Below, piece by piece: positions 43,519-52,730 of a stretch of DNA of 64,000 bases. The DNA is from Treponema socranskii subsp. buccale. GTDB taxonomy: Bacteria > Spirochaetota > Spirochaetia > Treponematales > Treponemataceae. The first letter of the stretch is position 1. Each line of letters starts with the position of its first letter. A model generated the notes under the pieces. That model saw only the letters and a program-made list of their open reading frames with translations. It searched no databases and had not been told where the DNA came from. A program made the translations under genes and the position numbers. The DNA lies in assembly GCF_024181585.1 (NCBI RefSeq), contig NZ_CP054258.1:1426001-1490000 (forward strand), in the 5' to 3' direction.

Positions 43519-43870
43519 TTTTTTCGACGGTATCGGCTCTCTCTTTTCCGGAAGGAAAAAATACGTCGCCTTCATTTCGGGTACGCTCATTTTGATGACG
43601 TGCATCGCGCTTACTCTTTTTATCGCACAAAAATCGAAAAAGACGCGCAAAGCGCCCGTCGCCGAACGCACCTTTTCGCCGACACAGGAGCTCCTTGCGC
43701 CCGACGGTCCGCAGGAGCAAAAGGATTACATCGCTTCGCGCGAAGCGAAAGATGCGTGGAACGATGCCGATACGGAGCGGTGGTTTACGCCGCCTGAGGG
43801 CAAAGAGATGGAAGATCTGCGCCGCGCAAACGATAAAATCGTTTCGGATATATTGGGGGCTGCTCCGTGA
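43502..43870 (+). CDS. Small membrane protein of unknown function
   Basis: The 122-residue protein has one hydrophobic segment (YVAFISGTLILMTCIALTLFIA, residues ~21-42) and a charged C-terminal domain with Pro-rich stretches (PTQELLAPDGPQEQ). It overlaps smc by 17 nt and the next lipoprotein by 4 nt, so it is in the smc operon. I do not recognise a family. It is probably an inner-membrane protein with a periplasmic tail. Confidence 0.65.
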   Translation: MIGKSDFFDGIGSLFSGRKKYVAFISGTLILMTCIALTLFIAQKSKKTRKAPVAERTFSPTQELLAPDGPQEQKDYIASREAKDAWNDADTERWFTPPEGKEMEDLRRANDKIVSDILGAAP

Positions 43871-45678
43871 AAAAATCAATAAAACGAACTTTTGTATGGA
43901 AGCCGATACAAGTCTCTCTCTCGGCGATCGCCTGTCTGTCGATTTTTTTCGTATCGGTATCCTGCGCGTCTCTTCCGAAAAGCGGACGAGCGGGAAACAA
44001 CCCTATGCAAACCGAAAGCGAAAAAGCTTCCCGCCAATCGGAAAATCCTGACGGCGCTTCGGAATCGGCGGAAAAAGAAAACGTTTCAACGACGCACGAA
44101 AACAACGACGCTTTGAAATCGGCGGAAAAAGAAAACGCAGCGGAAAACGCAAACACTGCATCGCCGCATGAAAACAACGGTGCTTTGCCGCCGGATGAAA
44201 AGTCGGGCAATAACGAAGATACGGCTTCGAATACGAAAAATCTTTCCGAGCGCGTTCGGGGCGATCTCCCCGAAAAAAGCGAAGAAGCAATGCGCGGAAG
44301 CTCCTCCATAGACGAACCTGTCGTACGGGAAGGATTTTCGGAAAACGCAGGCGCGGGTTCTACCGCGCGAAACAAAGCGTCTCCAAGTCGGGCTCAAAAA
44401 GATGCCGCACCGAAAGGCAAAAAAGATCCGACGACGAAAGCTGTAAACGATGCTGCGCAGGCAGGCACAAGCTCGGCGCAAACAAATGTAAACGCGGCAG
44501 GCGGAAATACGAAACGAGCCGGTATGAACGCGGCACAAAAAGGTGCAAAGACAACGAACGCTTCAGACGAAACTTCACGCTCGGCGGAAAATGCCCGCGG
44601 CGCGGAGGCAGCGCAAAAAACGAAGGGCGGTACAAATGAAAAAACGATAAATCCCGCAAAAAGCGCAGCCGATGCGCGGAGCGCAAAAGACAAAGATGTC
44701 GGAGGGGCCGATAAATCGGCAAAGAATTCGGAAGCTTTGCGAAAAGCGGCGGAAGACAGCGGATCGGACGAAATCGGCACGAAAATACTTCCGTCGCGAT
44801 CGGTGCATATCGCAAAAAATCAATACCTCGACGTCGTCTATCCCGGAGGAGGATGGATATATCTCGGAGAGACGGACGGTACGAAACTGTTTTCGTTTTT
44901 CGGCAAAAGGTTCGGAGAAGCCGACACGATTTTTACGCTCCGCGCAAAAAATGCGGGAAGATCGATGCTGCATTTTTACAAAAACGATATACTTACCGGA
45001 GCCGCCATCGACGACTGGCTCGAAGTGATCGTCGAAAACAAAACCGGAAGCGCGGCCGAACGCATCACAGCTCCTTCGTATGCAGACATAGTTCCGCCCC
45101 GCCCCGTTCCTTCGGCAGGCGACGAGGGAGGAGAAAACGAGGGAATCGATTTTTCCGAAGCCGGAGAAAACGATACGGATCGATTTTCCGAAACTGCAAA
45201 AAACGGAGCGGAAGGTTTTTCGGAAGCGGAAACAGGCAGCGCTTCGGTTTCCGGACGAACGGCGGATTCCGAAAGCGGAGCCGGCGGCATAAGCGCTTCG
45301 GCGGATGAAAACGATTCCGCATCTTCTCAAAGCGCACACAAGCAAACGGGATCGGCTTCGGCAGCCGCTCTCAGCGCGGGCGATTATGCGCTCGGCGAAT
45401 CGGATTTGCTTGAAAAAGCGAAAAGCGCATACGATGAAAAAAACTACGCGAGAGCTCTCGCTCTCCTCGATCTGTTTTTTGCGCGTGCGACAAGCCGTAT
45501 CGACGAAGGGCTCTATCTCAAGGGGCAAACGCTCGAAGCAAAATCCGCGCTGCAAAACATTAAAGGCGCGATCGAGGCATACGATGAGCTTTTGCAAAAG
45601 TGGCCGGAGAGCAAACAGTGGCAGCCCGCACGCAAGCGCAGCATTTATTTAAAACGCATGTACATCGATATCCGGTAA
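43867..45678 (+). CDS. Ala/Lys-rich lipoprotein with a C-terminal TPR-like domain
   Basis: The 603-residue product starts with GTG and has a lipoprotein-type signal (FFVSVSCASL, Cys ~33). Residues ~40-300 are a low-complexity Ala, Lys, Asn, Ser and Glu region with many imperfect repeats. A compact beta domain follows (LPSRSVHIAKNQYLDVVYPG to DDWLEVIVENK, about residues 305-395), then a second disordered stretch. The last ~95 residues hold TPR-like helices (LLEKAKSAYDEKNYARALAL, AIEAYDELLQKWPES). The layout suggests a periplasmic spanning protein that holds partners at the envelope. Function not known. Confidence 0.7.
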   Translation: MKKSIKRTFVWKPIQVSLSAIACLSIFFVSVSCASLPKSGRAGNNPMQTESEKASRQSENPDGASESAEKENVSTTHENNDALKSAEKENAAENANTASPHENNGALPPDEKSGNNEDTASNTKNLSERVRGDLPEKSEEAMRGSSSIDEPVVREGFSENAGAGSTARNKASPSRAQKDAAPKGKKDPTTKAVNDAAQAGTSSAQTNVNAAGGNTKRAGMNAAQKGAKTTNASDETSRSAENARGAEAAQKTKGGTNEKTINPAKSAADARSAKDKDVGGADKSAKNSEALRKAAEDSGSDEIGTKILPSRSVHIAKNQYLDVVYPGGGWIYLGETDGTKLFSFFGKRFGEADTIFTLRAKNAGRSMLHFYKNDILTGAAIDDWLEVIVENKTGSAAERITAPSYADIVPPRPVPSAGDEGGENEGIDFSEAGENDTDRFSETAKNGAEGFSEAETGSASVSGRTADSESGAGGISASADENDSASSQSAHKQTGSASAAALSAGDYALGESDLLEKAKSAYDEKNYARALALLDLFFARATSRIDEGLYLKGQTLEAKSALQNIKGAIEAYDELLQKWPESKQWQPARKRSIYLKRMYIDIR

Positions 45679-45765
45679 GCGGAAACAACGAACGGCTTTT
45701 GATTTTAATAAAAATCGAAAGCGGCGATTGTTGATACATCGAACGGAGGAACTGGAGAAATATAT

Positions 45766-46473
45766 ATGAAATGCTTTATTAAAATTTCCATAGCGGCTGT
45801 CGTGCTGTTTTCATCGTTGTCGTGTTCGCTCGTAAAAAAAACGGAATCCTCCTCTCGGACGATCACCGTAACAGGCCGCGGCGTCGTGGAAGCAGAACCC
45901 GATAAAGCCTCCGTCGTCGTTTCGGTCGTAACGCAGGAGTGGGTCGCGAAAACCGCTGCGGATAGGAATGCCGAAATCATGACGCGCGTACGCAATGCGC
46001 TTGTCGCTTCGGGAGTGAACGCAAACGATATTACGACGACGAACTACAGCATATATCGGCAGGAATCGTGGGAAGGCGGGAGGCAGTCGATCGGGCGCTA
46101 TCGTGTGCGGAACGAAATGAAGATCGTCGTGCACAATACCGCCCTTCTAAGCGACGTCATCGATACGGCGATTTCGGCAGGAGCAAGCGAACTGACGTCC
46201 CTCACGTTTACCGTCGCGGACGACACGGCTCTCGTTCGTGAAGCGCGCACGCTCGCCGTGAGACAAGCGCAGGAGACGGCATCCCTTTTGGCAGGAGCTG
46301 CCGGCTGTAAGATCGGAGAAGCGATTACGATTATCGAAAAAAGCGATGCGGGCGACGTCAGTACGGGGTACTACGACGCGCCGGCGGCAATGAGCAGCGG
46401 GGCAACAACAACGATATCGTCCGGAAAAATCGAAGTGAGTTCGACCGTCACGATCACCTATACTTTACAATAA
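45766..46473 (+). CDS. SIMPL-domain (DUF541) lipoprotein
   Basis: The 235-residue lipoprotein (lipobox SSLSCS, Cys ~23) carries a SIMPL domain: TITVTGRGVVEAEPDKASVV at the start, then ASGVNANDITTTNYSIYR and RNEMKIVV and an AVRQAQETASLLAGAAG helix. SIMPL proteins are periplasmic or secreted, and their biochemical role is unclear; one human member takes part in signalling. The gene has GGAGG before its ATG and follows the TPR lipoprotein after about 87 nt. Confidence 0.9.
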   Translation: MKCFIKISIAAVVLFSSLSCSLVKKTESSSRTITVTGRGVVEAEPDKASVVVSVVTQEWVAKTAADRNAEIMTRVRNALVASGVNANDITTTNYSIYRQESWEGGRQSIGRYRVRNEMKIVVHNTALLSDVIDTAISAGASELTSLTFTVADDTALVREARTLAVRQAQETASLLAGAAGCKIGEAITIIEKSDAGDVSTGYYDAPAAMSSGATTTISSGKIEVSSTVTITYTLQ

Positions 46474-46482
46474 CGGAGGACG

Positions 46483-46642
46483 AGTTTCGAAAATAAATAA
46501 AATTGTGCTTGCGGCGAGGTTCCGGCTGCGTGCCGTTTCGAGCGTTAAGCTTGCGGAAGCCTGTCTTAAAAAGCTCGACCGCGGCTAAGCGGACGGGTTC
46601 TCGCCGAAAGTATCGCTTTATTTGGAAATACTTTCGAAACTC
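46483..46642. mobile_element. Second MITE-like family, copy 2, between the SIMPL gene and serS
   Basis: This 160 bp element has ends GAGTTTCGAAA and TTTCGAAACTC. It is about 80% identical to the reverse complement of 37097-37253. It begins 9 bp after the SIMPL stop codon and ends 34 bp before serS, so it makes up most of that gap and must lie in the serS leader or its promoter. No target duplication is obvious. Confidence 0.75.
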
Positions 46643-46676
46643 AACATTCGATCTATTAATTAACAAGGAATAACAT

Positions 46677-47975
46677 ATGCTCGATTATAAATTTATCAAA
46701 GACAATCTCGAAGCGGTAAAACAAAATATCGAAAACCGCAATATGACGGCCGACGCCGATGAAGTCGTGCGCCTTTACGACGAGCGGACATCTCTTGTCA
46801 CGCGTCTGCAGCAGCTCCGGGAAAAGCGCAATGAAAACGCCGCGTTGATGAAAGGAAAGCTCGAAGAGGCAAAGCGCCGGGAGCTCATCGAAAAAGGGAA
46901 AGAGCTCAAAGATGCCATCGCGGATGCGGAAAAAACATTGACGGAAACAGAAGCGAAGCTCGAAGAAGCTGCGCGGAAAATCCCGAATATGGCGCACCCT
47001 CAAGCTCCGATCGGCAAAGTCGATACGGAAAACCTCGAAGTAAAAAAAGTCGGCACGCCGCGCGTTTTTTCGTTCCCGCCGAAAGATCACGTGGCGCTCG
47101 GAGAAGCGCTCGATATCATAGACTTCGACCGAGGGACGAAAGTTTCCGGCCCCAAATTCTATTATCTCAAAAACGAAGCGGTTTTTCTCGAACAGGCGCT
47201 CATCATGTACGCGCTCGGCATTTTGCGAAAGCACGGGTTTACGCCCTTTGTAACGCCCGATATCGCAAAGCAGGAAGTGCTTCAGGGCATCGGCTTCAAC
47301 CCTCGCGGAAACGAATCGAACGTTTACTGCATCGAAGACGAAGGTACCTGTCTCGTCGCGACGGCGGAAATCACGCTCGGCGGATATCATTCGGGCGAAA
47401 TACTCGACAAATCGAAGCTGCCGCTTTTTTACTGCGGGCTTTCGCACTGTTTCAGACGCGAAGCGGGAGCGGCGGGACATTTCAGCAAAGGCTTGTACCG
47501 CGTTCACCAATTCGATAAAGTCGAAATGTTCGTGTACTGCCTGCCCGAAGAATCTGATGCGATACATGAAAAGCTCCGCCTGATCGAAGAAGAAATATTT
47601 ACGGGACTCGGCATTCCCTTTCGCGTCGTCGACACGTGCACCGGAGATTTGGGAGCGCCCGCATACCGCAAATGGGATTTGGAAGCGTGGATGCCCGGCA
47701 GATCGGATGAAGCGCATCCCGCAGGCGACTACGGAGAAGTGACATCGACGTCGAATTGCACCGACTACCAGGCAAGGCGGCTCAACATCAAATACAAAGA
47801 CGACGACGGCAAAAACAAATACGTCCACATGCTGAACGGAACGGCGATCGCGGCCGGCCGCGCAATGCTCGCGATCATCGAAAATTATCAAAATGAAGAC
47901 GGCTCCGTTACCGTTCCCGAAGTGCTGCGAGCGATATGCGGCTTCGATACGATAAGCGCAAAGCACGGAGCCTAA
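46677..47975 (+). CDS. serS: Seryl-tRNA synthetase
   Basis: This 432-residue class II synthetase charges tRNA-Ser. It has an N-terminal antiparallel coiled-coil arm (residues ~30-100), motif 2 (CFRREAGAAGHFSKGLYRVH) and motif 3 (GTAIAAGRAMLAIIENYQ). The start at 46677 is preceded by AAGGA. Confidence 0.97.
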   Translation: MLDYKFIKDNLEAVKQNIENRNMTADADEVVRLYDERTSLVTRLQQLREKRNENAALMKGKLEEAKRRELIEKGKELKDAIADAEKTLTETEAKLEEAARKIPNMAHPQAPIGKVDTENLEVKKVGTPRVFSFPPKDHVALGEALDIIDFDRGTKVSGPKFYYLKNEAVFLEQALIMYALGILRKHGFTPFVTPDIAKQEVLQGIGFNPRGNESNVYCIEDEGTCLVATAEITLGGYHSGEILDKSKLPLFYCGLSHCFRREAGAAGHFSKGLYRVHQFDKVEMFVYCLPEESDAIHEKLRLIEEEIFTGLGIPFRVVDTCTGDLGAPAYRKWDLEAWMPGRSDEAHPAGDYGEVTSTSNCTDYQARRLNIKYKDDDGKNKYVHMLNGTAIAAGRAMLAIIENYQNEDGSVTVPEVLRAICGFDTISAKHGA

Positions 47976-47978
47976 GCG

Positions 47979-49133
47979 ATGACCGGCAGAGAACAGATTT
48001 CACGGCAGATCGCGTATTTATTGATCTTTATCGCGACGATTTTGCTTTTTGTCGTTTTGAAAGTAACGGCGAGCGTCATCATCCCCGTCATCCTCGCGAT
48101 CATGTTTTCATTCGTACTCTTGCCGATCGTCCGCGGCATGAATAAAATTCACTTGCCGTGGATATTCAACATCGTCGTCGTAACGATTTTATTCGTCGTC
48201 GGCATAGCGGTTCTCGGCACTCTCGTATTCGCAAGTCTGCGCACGATTCTTTCCGAATATTCGAAATACGAATCGAAGTTTCTTTCGATCTACAAATTTT
48301 TTGCAAACAGATTCAATTTGGGTTTCGACGCGGATAAAAGTTTTTTTTACAATTTACAAAGCGCGCTCGGCGAGCAGTTCAATATCGGCATTATGATGCG
48401 CCGCATGCTCTTTTCGCTTTCGGCGAATATGGTGTCCGTCGCCCGCAACATCCTCGTCATCGTATTGATGTTTATCTTTTTGCTCGTCGAAATGCACATA
48501 ACGGGCGAAAAACTCAGAGAAGCTTTTGAAGGGAGGATGAAAAACCGGCTTTTCCAAATCGTCAAACGGATTATGACTCAAGTCGTCCGTTTCATTTCGA
48601 TAAAATTCTTCATCTCGCTTGCAACGGGACTGCTTATCTATGCGACGGCAAAAATCGTCGGCCTCGACTTTGCGGTCGTGTGGGGATTTTTTGCATTCGT
48701 GCTGAACTTTATTCCGACATTCGGTTCGATCGTTTCGGTTGCGGCGACGTCCGTATTTGCGCTCCTTCAATTTTTTCCGCATCCGGCGCCGATTATCTTT
48801 ATCGTTGCCGGGACGACGACGGTCAATACGGTGCTCGGCAATTTTATCGAGCCGCGCATCGAAGGGCACAACCTCGGTATTTCGCCCTTCGTCATCCTCG
48901 TCATGCTCTCTCTGTGGGGCTGGATGTGGGGCTTTGTCGGCATGATCCTCGCAGTTCCGCTCACCGTCATCATAAAAATCATCTGCGAAAATATACCGCT
49001 TTTACATCCCGTTGCGATTTTGCTCGGCAATAAACCGCAGGACACGCGGCTCGAATTTACGACATACGAAGAGGAAGACGGTTTAATAAAGGACACCGTC
49101 CCGGAAAAAGAAAGCGATACGGCGCATCCGTAA
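47979..49133 (+). CDS. AI-2E family transporter (YdiK/PerM/TqsA-like)
   Basis: The 384-residue protein has about seven to eight membrane segments and the family motifs VIIPVILAIMFSFVLLPIV, FNFIPTFGSI-like sequence (FVLNFIPTFGSIVS), GNFIEPRIEGHNLGISPFVI and GMILAVPLTVIIKI. The family includes autoinducer-2 exporters and Na+/H+ or Na+(Li+)/H+ antiporters, so the substrate is uncertain. It starts 3 nt after serS. Confidence 0.9.
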   Translation: MTGREQISRQIAYLLIFIATILLFVVLKVTASVIIPVILAIMFSFVLLPIVRGMNKIHLPWIFNIVVVTILFVVGIAVLGTLVFASLRTILSEYSKYESKFLSIYKFFANRFNLGFDADKSFFYNLQSALGEQFNIGIMMRRMLFSLSANMVSVARNILVIVLMFIFLLVEMHITGEKLREAFEGRMKNRLFQIVKRIMTQVVRFISIKFFISLATGLLIYATAKIVGLDFAVVWGFFAFVLNFIPTFGSIVSVAATSVFALLQFFPHPAPIIFIVAGTTTVNTVLGNFIEPRIEGHNLGISPFVILVMLSLWGWMWGFVGMILAVPLTVIIKIICENIPLLHPVAILLGNKPQDTRLEFTTYEEEDGLIKDTVPEKESDTAHP

Positions 49134-49151
49134 GCTCCCTTTTGCAAATCG

Positions 49152-49865
49152 TCAACGCGCCGTGCCGCACAACTCGCGCCGTGCATGTATTTTCCGCGCG
49201 ATATACAAAAAGGGCGTATCGGCAAGACTTGTAACGATATAGATCATATAGCACGATGCCGTTATCGCAGAAAGCGTTTTCATATCGTAGACGCCGAAAA
49301 ACGCACCGAAATTGAAGATGACGATATTTACCGCTTGAGATGTGAGTGTCGCCGCATTGTTGCGGAGCCACAGGTATTTTGTTTCGCTGCCGCTTTTCTT
49401 TTTTGTTACATTCCACAGCGCATGATAGAGACGTACGTCGAGCAGTTCGCTTACGGCATACGCGGCGAGGCTTGCCGTAAGGATGCGCGGCGTGCTCGAA
49501 AAAAGCGCTTTAACGGCAGACATAGCACGGTCGCCGGAAGCGGGCGCATAGTGCGGCCACAGCGCCGAAAACAGCATAAAAACGCAGGTTGTCGCGATGC
49601 CGATTTTAACTCCTTTGTCGGCTTCTTTTTTGCCGTAAAGTTCGCTTAAAAAATCGGTTGCAAGAAAGCTCGATGCAAAAAGCGTATTGCCGAGCGTCTG
49701 TTCCATACCGAACGCTTTTATCAAAACGGCGACTTCGATATTTGCCAAAACCGTACACAGCACGATCCACGCGGTGCAGCCCGCCTTTCCGAAAAAAGAA
49801 AAAAATAAAAGAAGACCGCCGAAAGAAGCGGCAAGAGAAATGATAAGCAGCAGTTCATTTGTCAT
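49152..49865 (-). CDS. Queuosine precursor transporter (YhhQ/VUT family)
   Basis: The 237-residue, six-helix membrane protein has family signatures: VLANIEVAVLIKAFGMEQTLGN, FLATDFLSELYGKKEADKGV and LRNNAATLTSQAVNIVIF. YhhQ imports queuine or preQ0/preQ1 for tRNA modification. It may supply this modification without de novo synthesis; I see no queuosine synthesis genes in the window. Upstream of it (lower strand) lie the metal ABC genes, 31 nt away. Confidence 0.9.
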   Translation of the reverse strand: MTNELLLIISLAASFGGLLLFFSFFGKAGCTAWIVLCTVLANIEVAVLIKAFGMEQTLGNTLFASSFLATDFLSELYGKKEADKGVKIGIATTCVFMLFSALWPHYAPASGDRAMSAVKALFSSTPRILTASLAAYAVSELLDVRLYHALWNVTKKKSGSETKYLWLRNNAATLTSQAVNIVIFNFGAFFGVYDMKTLSAITASCYMIYIVTSLADTPFLYIARKIHARRELCGTAR

Positions 49866-49896
49866 AGTCGATATTCCGTTTGTAAAACAGGAATTA

Positions 49897-50712
49897 TTAT
49901 ATCACATTAAACGCGGCATACGCAATTCCCGCAATAAGCGCGATTACGGCTCCGGGCGGCAAATCGAACGCGACTGAAATCACATATCCTGAAACGGAAA
50001 AGACGAATCCCAGTGCGGCGCTTAAAAAAAACAGCGAGCGGATTCCCTGCCCCCTTTTTCTCCGCCGTAAAAAAGAAGAAGCCGAAAGCACCGGCAATAT
50101 GAGAAGCGCATCGATTAAAAATGCGCCGAGCAGTTTCATCGCAGCCGCTACGGTGAGTGCGATAATCGATACCATGATCGTATAGTGAGTACGTACGCGT
50201 ATACCGAGTGAATATGCGATGTCTCTGCTGAAAAAGAGCGCTGCAATATTTTTAAAATTAATAATAATATATGCGGCGAGAAAAATCGCGAGTGCGGCAA
50301 GAAGCGCGATATCCGCCGTACCGAGCGCAAAGGGACTCCCCCACAGCAAACTGAGAGTGTCTTTTGCGGGAACGTCCGCAATGCGCGTGATAAGGGAAGC
50401 AAGCGCCATACTGAAAACCATAGAAGCGGCGCTTACGCCTCCGAAAGAAAAGCTTTCGTTTTTCGAAAAATATGTCATCGCAAAAACAAGTGCGAGATTT
50501 ACCGCAACGGTCAGCGGAACGAGCGGAAGCGAAAGCGCGACGGCAAGCGCACCTCCCAAGATAACGCCGTGCATGAGCATATAACGAAGCGGCACAAGCT
50601 GCAAGCGCAGCAGCATAACTCCGCACAGGGGAAAAGAAGCGCCCGAAATGAGGAGAGCCGCTCCTCCGCGAAGCACGGGCGGAAGCATAAAAAGCATACG
50701 GAGCCTATCCAT
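49897..50712 (-). CDS. Metal (Zn/Mn-type) ABC transporter permease, ZnuB-like
   Basis: The 271-residue protein has eight to nine hydrophobic segments in the ABC-3 pattern, with FPLCGVMLLRLQLVPLRYMLMHGVILGGAL, LLWGSPFALGTADIALLA and a KLLGAFLIDALLILP block (normally VG.LLV.A.LV.PAA). The start overlaps the ATPase gene by 8 nt. No substrate-binding lipoprotein gene is next to it, so that partner must lie elsewhere. Confidence 0.9.
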   Translation of the reverse strand: MDRLRMLFMLPPVLRGGAALLISGASFPLCGVMLLRLQLVPLRYMLMHGVILGGALAVALSLPLVPLTVAVNLALVFAMTYFSKNESFSFGGVSAASMVFSMALASLITRIADVPAKDTLSLLWGSPFALGTADIALLAALAIFLAAYIIINFKNIAALFFSRDIAYSLGIRVRTHYTIMVSIIALTVAAAMKLLGAFLIDALLILPVLSASSFLRRRKRGQGIRSLFFLSAALGFVFSVSGYVISVAFDLPPGAVIALIAGIAYAAFNVI

Positions 50713-51775
50713 CCGTGTCCCCTCTTATTCCCGACTCGGCACCGTGCGATTTCATGTGAAAAACATCCCATCCCCGCATACGCAAAAGAGAGTCGTCGTG
50801 CGTAACAAGGATGATCGTCGGAATTTCGGAAACCGAAAGCGAATGAAGAATTTCAACAACGCAAGACCGGCTTTCCGCATCCAAAGCTGCAGTCGGCTCA
50901 TCGAGTAAAAGCAGTTTTGCATTTTGCGCAAGGCAGCGCGCAAATGACACCTTTTGCTTTTCCCCTCCGGAAAGGCTCAAAAAACTTCTGCCCGTAAGAT
51001 GCTGCGCATCGACACGCGAAAGCGCTTTTCGAATACGCGCTTTTTTTTCTTTTACGAATGGCGGTAAACCGAGAGAAACGACTTCTTCGACCGAAAGACC
51101 GTACTCCGAATTTTCCGCAGTTTGCGGAATGTAGCCGATTGTCCGTTTGGAAAGTTTTGAAGGCGGGACAGTATCGATCAAAATCGTCCCCGATTCCGGA
51201 ACGCTTATGCCCATGAGCAATTTTAAAAGCGTCGTCTTTCCGGCACCGTTTTCACCTGCGACGATAAAACGTCCGCCCGCGCTTACGGAAAAAGAAATAT
51301 TTTTAATAAACCCGTACGGCGAACACAGGTTTTGAACGCGCACGTCGACGCCCTGCACGAGTTTTGCACGACGACGGAGGTGCATATACATTTCATCGCT
51401 GTCGTGCATCGTTTCGAGCTGATCTTCGGTCGCGCACAAAAGACGGCGCACGCAGGTATCGTACGAAAGTTCAATCGGATCGTGTCCGCCGCGAAAAGCA
51501 TTGAGTTCGTCAATATACTCTTTTGCAAGAACGCTTGCGATATCCGCATGTATTTTTTTGATGCCCATGCGGCTCATCAAAACGCAGGCGGCCTTTCCCA
51601 CAGCCGTATCGTGCGCACGCAAATCGTTGGTCGCCCCGTCGTAGGTTTTAAAAAAATCTTCAAGGGCAAAAAGCGGCATAAGCCATTTGCCGCCGTTCGA
51701 AAAGATGAGCGTATCTTCGTTGTAAACGCACAGCGTCGTATATTCGGGAAGCGGCAAACGGTAAGAAAAAGTCAT
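50705..51775 (-). CDS. Fusion of a DUF1893 domain to a metal ABC transporter ATPase (ZnuC-like)
   Basis: Residues ~10-125 resemble DUF1893, a cytidine-deaminase-like fold: TLCVYNEDTLIFSNGGKWLMPLF, then HDTAVGKAACVLMSRMGIKKIHADIAS. Residues ~145-350 are a complete ABC ATPase: Walker A AGENGAGKTTLLKLLMG, Q-loop YIPQTAENS, signature LSLSGGEKQKVSFARCLAQ, Walker B LLLLDEPTAALDA and His switch ILVTHDD. The two parts are in one continuous frame. The partner permease is immediately downstream. DUF1893 has no assigned reaction, so it may sense or bind something that gates the transporter. Confidence 0.85.
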   Translation of the reverse strand: MTFSYRLPLPEYTTLCVYNEDTLIFSNGGKWLMPLFALEDFFKTYDGATNDLRAHDTAVGKAACVLMSRMGIKKIHADIASVLAKEYIDELNAFRGGHDPIELSYDTCVRRLLCATEDQLETMHDSDEMYMHLRRRAKLVQGVDVRVQNLCSPYGFIKNISFSVSAGGRFIVAGENGAGKTTLLKLLMGISVPESGTILIDTVPPSKLSKRTIGYIPQTAENSEYGLSVEEVVSLGLPPFVKEKKARIRKALSRVDAQHLTGRSFLSLSGGEKQKVSFARCLAQNAKLLLLDEPTAALDAESRSCVVEILHSLSVSEIPTIILVTHDDSLLRMRGWDVFHMKSHGAESGIRGDTDG

Positions 51776-51800
51776 ACGGACGTTCAGCTCCGACCGACCT

Positions 51801-52709
51801 TTATTTTTCCCACAGTTTTTCGGGATAGTAGCCCGCTTCGATCTTTTTTGCGATTTCCGCTTTGACGATCGCTTTGTCTTCGGGGTAAGTCATGCCGAAC
51901 CAATTTTCATCCGACGTAAAAAATCGAATGCTTCCTTTGCCGCTTTTGACGATTTCGCCTGCGGCGACGGGGAGAAGCGCTTCGGCTTTTTCGCTTTCGG
52001 CGTTGTGCGCGATAAAATCTTTCCAGAATTTATTAAACGAATCGAATGCCGCGGGAGAAAAGCCGAAAAGATTCATGCTTACCCATTCTTTTCCCGTCAT
52101 CGATTTTTTTTCGCCGCCGATTTCGCTTACGATGCCCTCTCCTTCATAATAGATTTTCAGATTTTCGACGATGGAATCGAGACAGCCGTCTTTTACCGTG
52201 CAGACGCCGCGGGAAACGGAACCGCTTTTACTCATCGTGTTGCCGAGCACATAGCCGACCATCGCGTGGGCGGTGCTGTCGTTTGTCAGGCCTGAAAGAT
52301 AGGTGCCGATCGTTTTAAAAGCGGACCGCCCGTAATAGTCGTCCGCATTGACGACGGCAAAGGGAGAGGCGATCGCATCTTCTGCGCAGAGCACGGCGTG
52401 CACCGTACCCCACGGTTTTTTACGGTTTACAGACAATCGCTTTTCTTCTTCGGTAAGCAGACTGTCGTGCGTTTGAAAAACGTATTTCGCATCGAAATTG
52501 CGCGCAACGCGGTCGAACAGCCGTTCGCGGAAATCGTGTTCGATATCTTTTCTGATAATATAGACGACGTTTCCGAAGCCCGCATCCCTTGCATCGTACG
52601 TCGCGTAGTCGAGCAGGCATTCGTTGTGCAGCCCTACCGCGTCGATCTGTTTGACGCCGCCGTATCTGCTTCCCATTCCCGCCGCAAGAACCAATAATGT
52701 CGGTTTCAT
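51801..52709 (-). CDS. Nucleotidyltransferase of the NDP-sugar pyrophosphorylase type
   Basis: The 302-residue protein has the Rossmann-like nucleotidyltransferase opening LVLAAGMGSRYGGVKQ, KPWGTVHAVLCAED and the metal-binding VVNADDYYG. It resembles the LicC/glucose-1-phosphate family and may make a CDP- or UDP-linked sugar or alcohol. No partner kinase or transferase gene lies beside it. The substrate is open. Confidence 0.85.
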   Translation of the reverse strand: MKPTLLVLAAGMGSRYGGVKQIDAVGLHNECLLDYATYDARDAGFGNVVYIIRKDIEHDFRERLFDRVARNFDAKYVFQTHDSLLTEEEKRLSVNRKKPWGTVHAVLCAEDAIASPFAVVNADDYYGRSAFKTIGTYLSGLTNDSTAHAMVGYVLGNTMSKSGSVSRGVCTVKDGCLDSIVENLKIYYEGEGIVSEIGGEKKSMTGKEWVSMNLFGFSPAAFDSFNKFWKDFIAHNAESEKAEALLPVAAGEIVKSGKGSIRFFTSDENWFGMTYPEDKAIVKAEIAKKIEAGYYPEKLWEK

Positions 52710-52730
52710 CTTTACCTCCCGAATCGCCGC

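Noticed and set aside
46656-47966. Minus-strand open frame of 436 codons
   Set aside because: Antisense shadow of serS.
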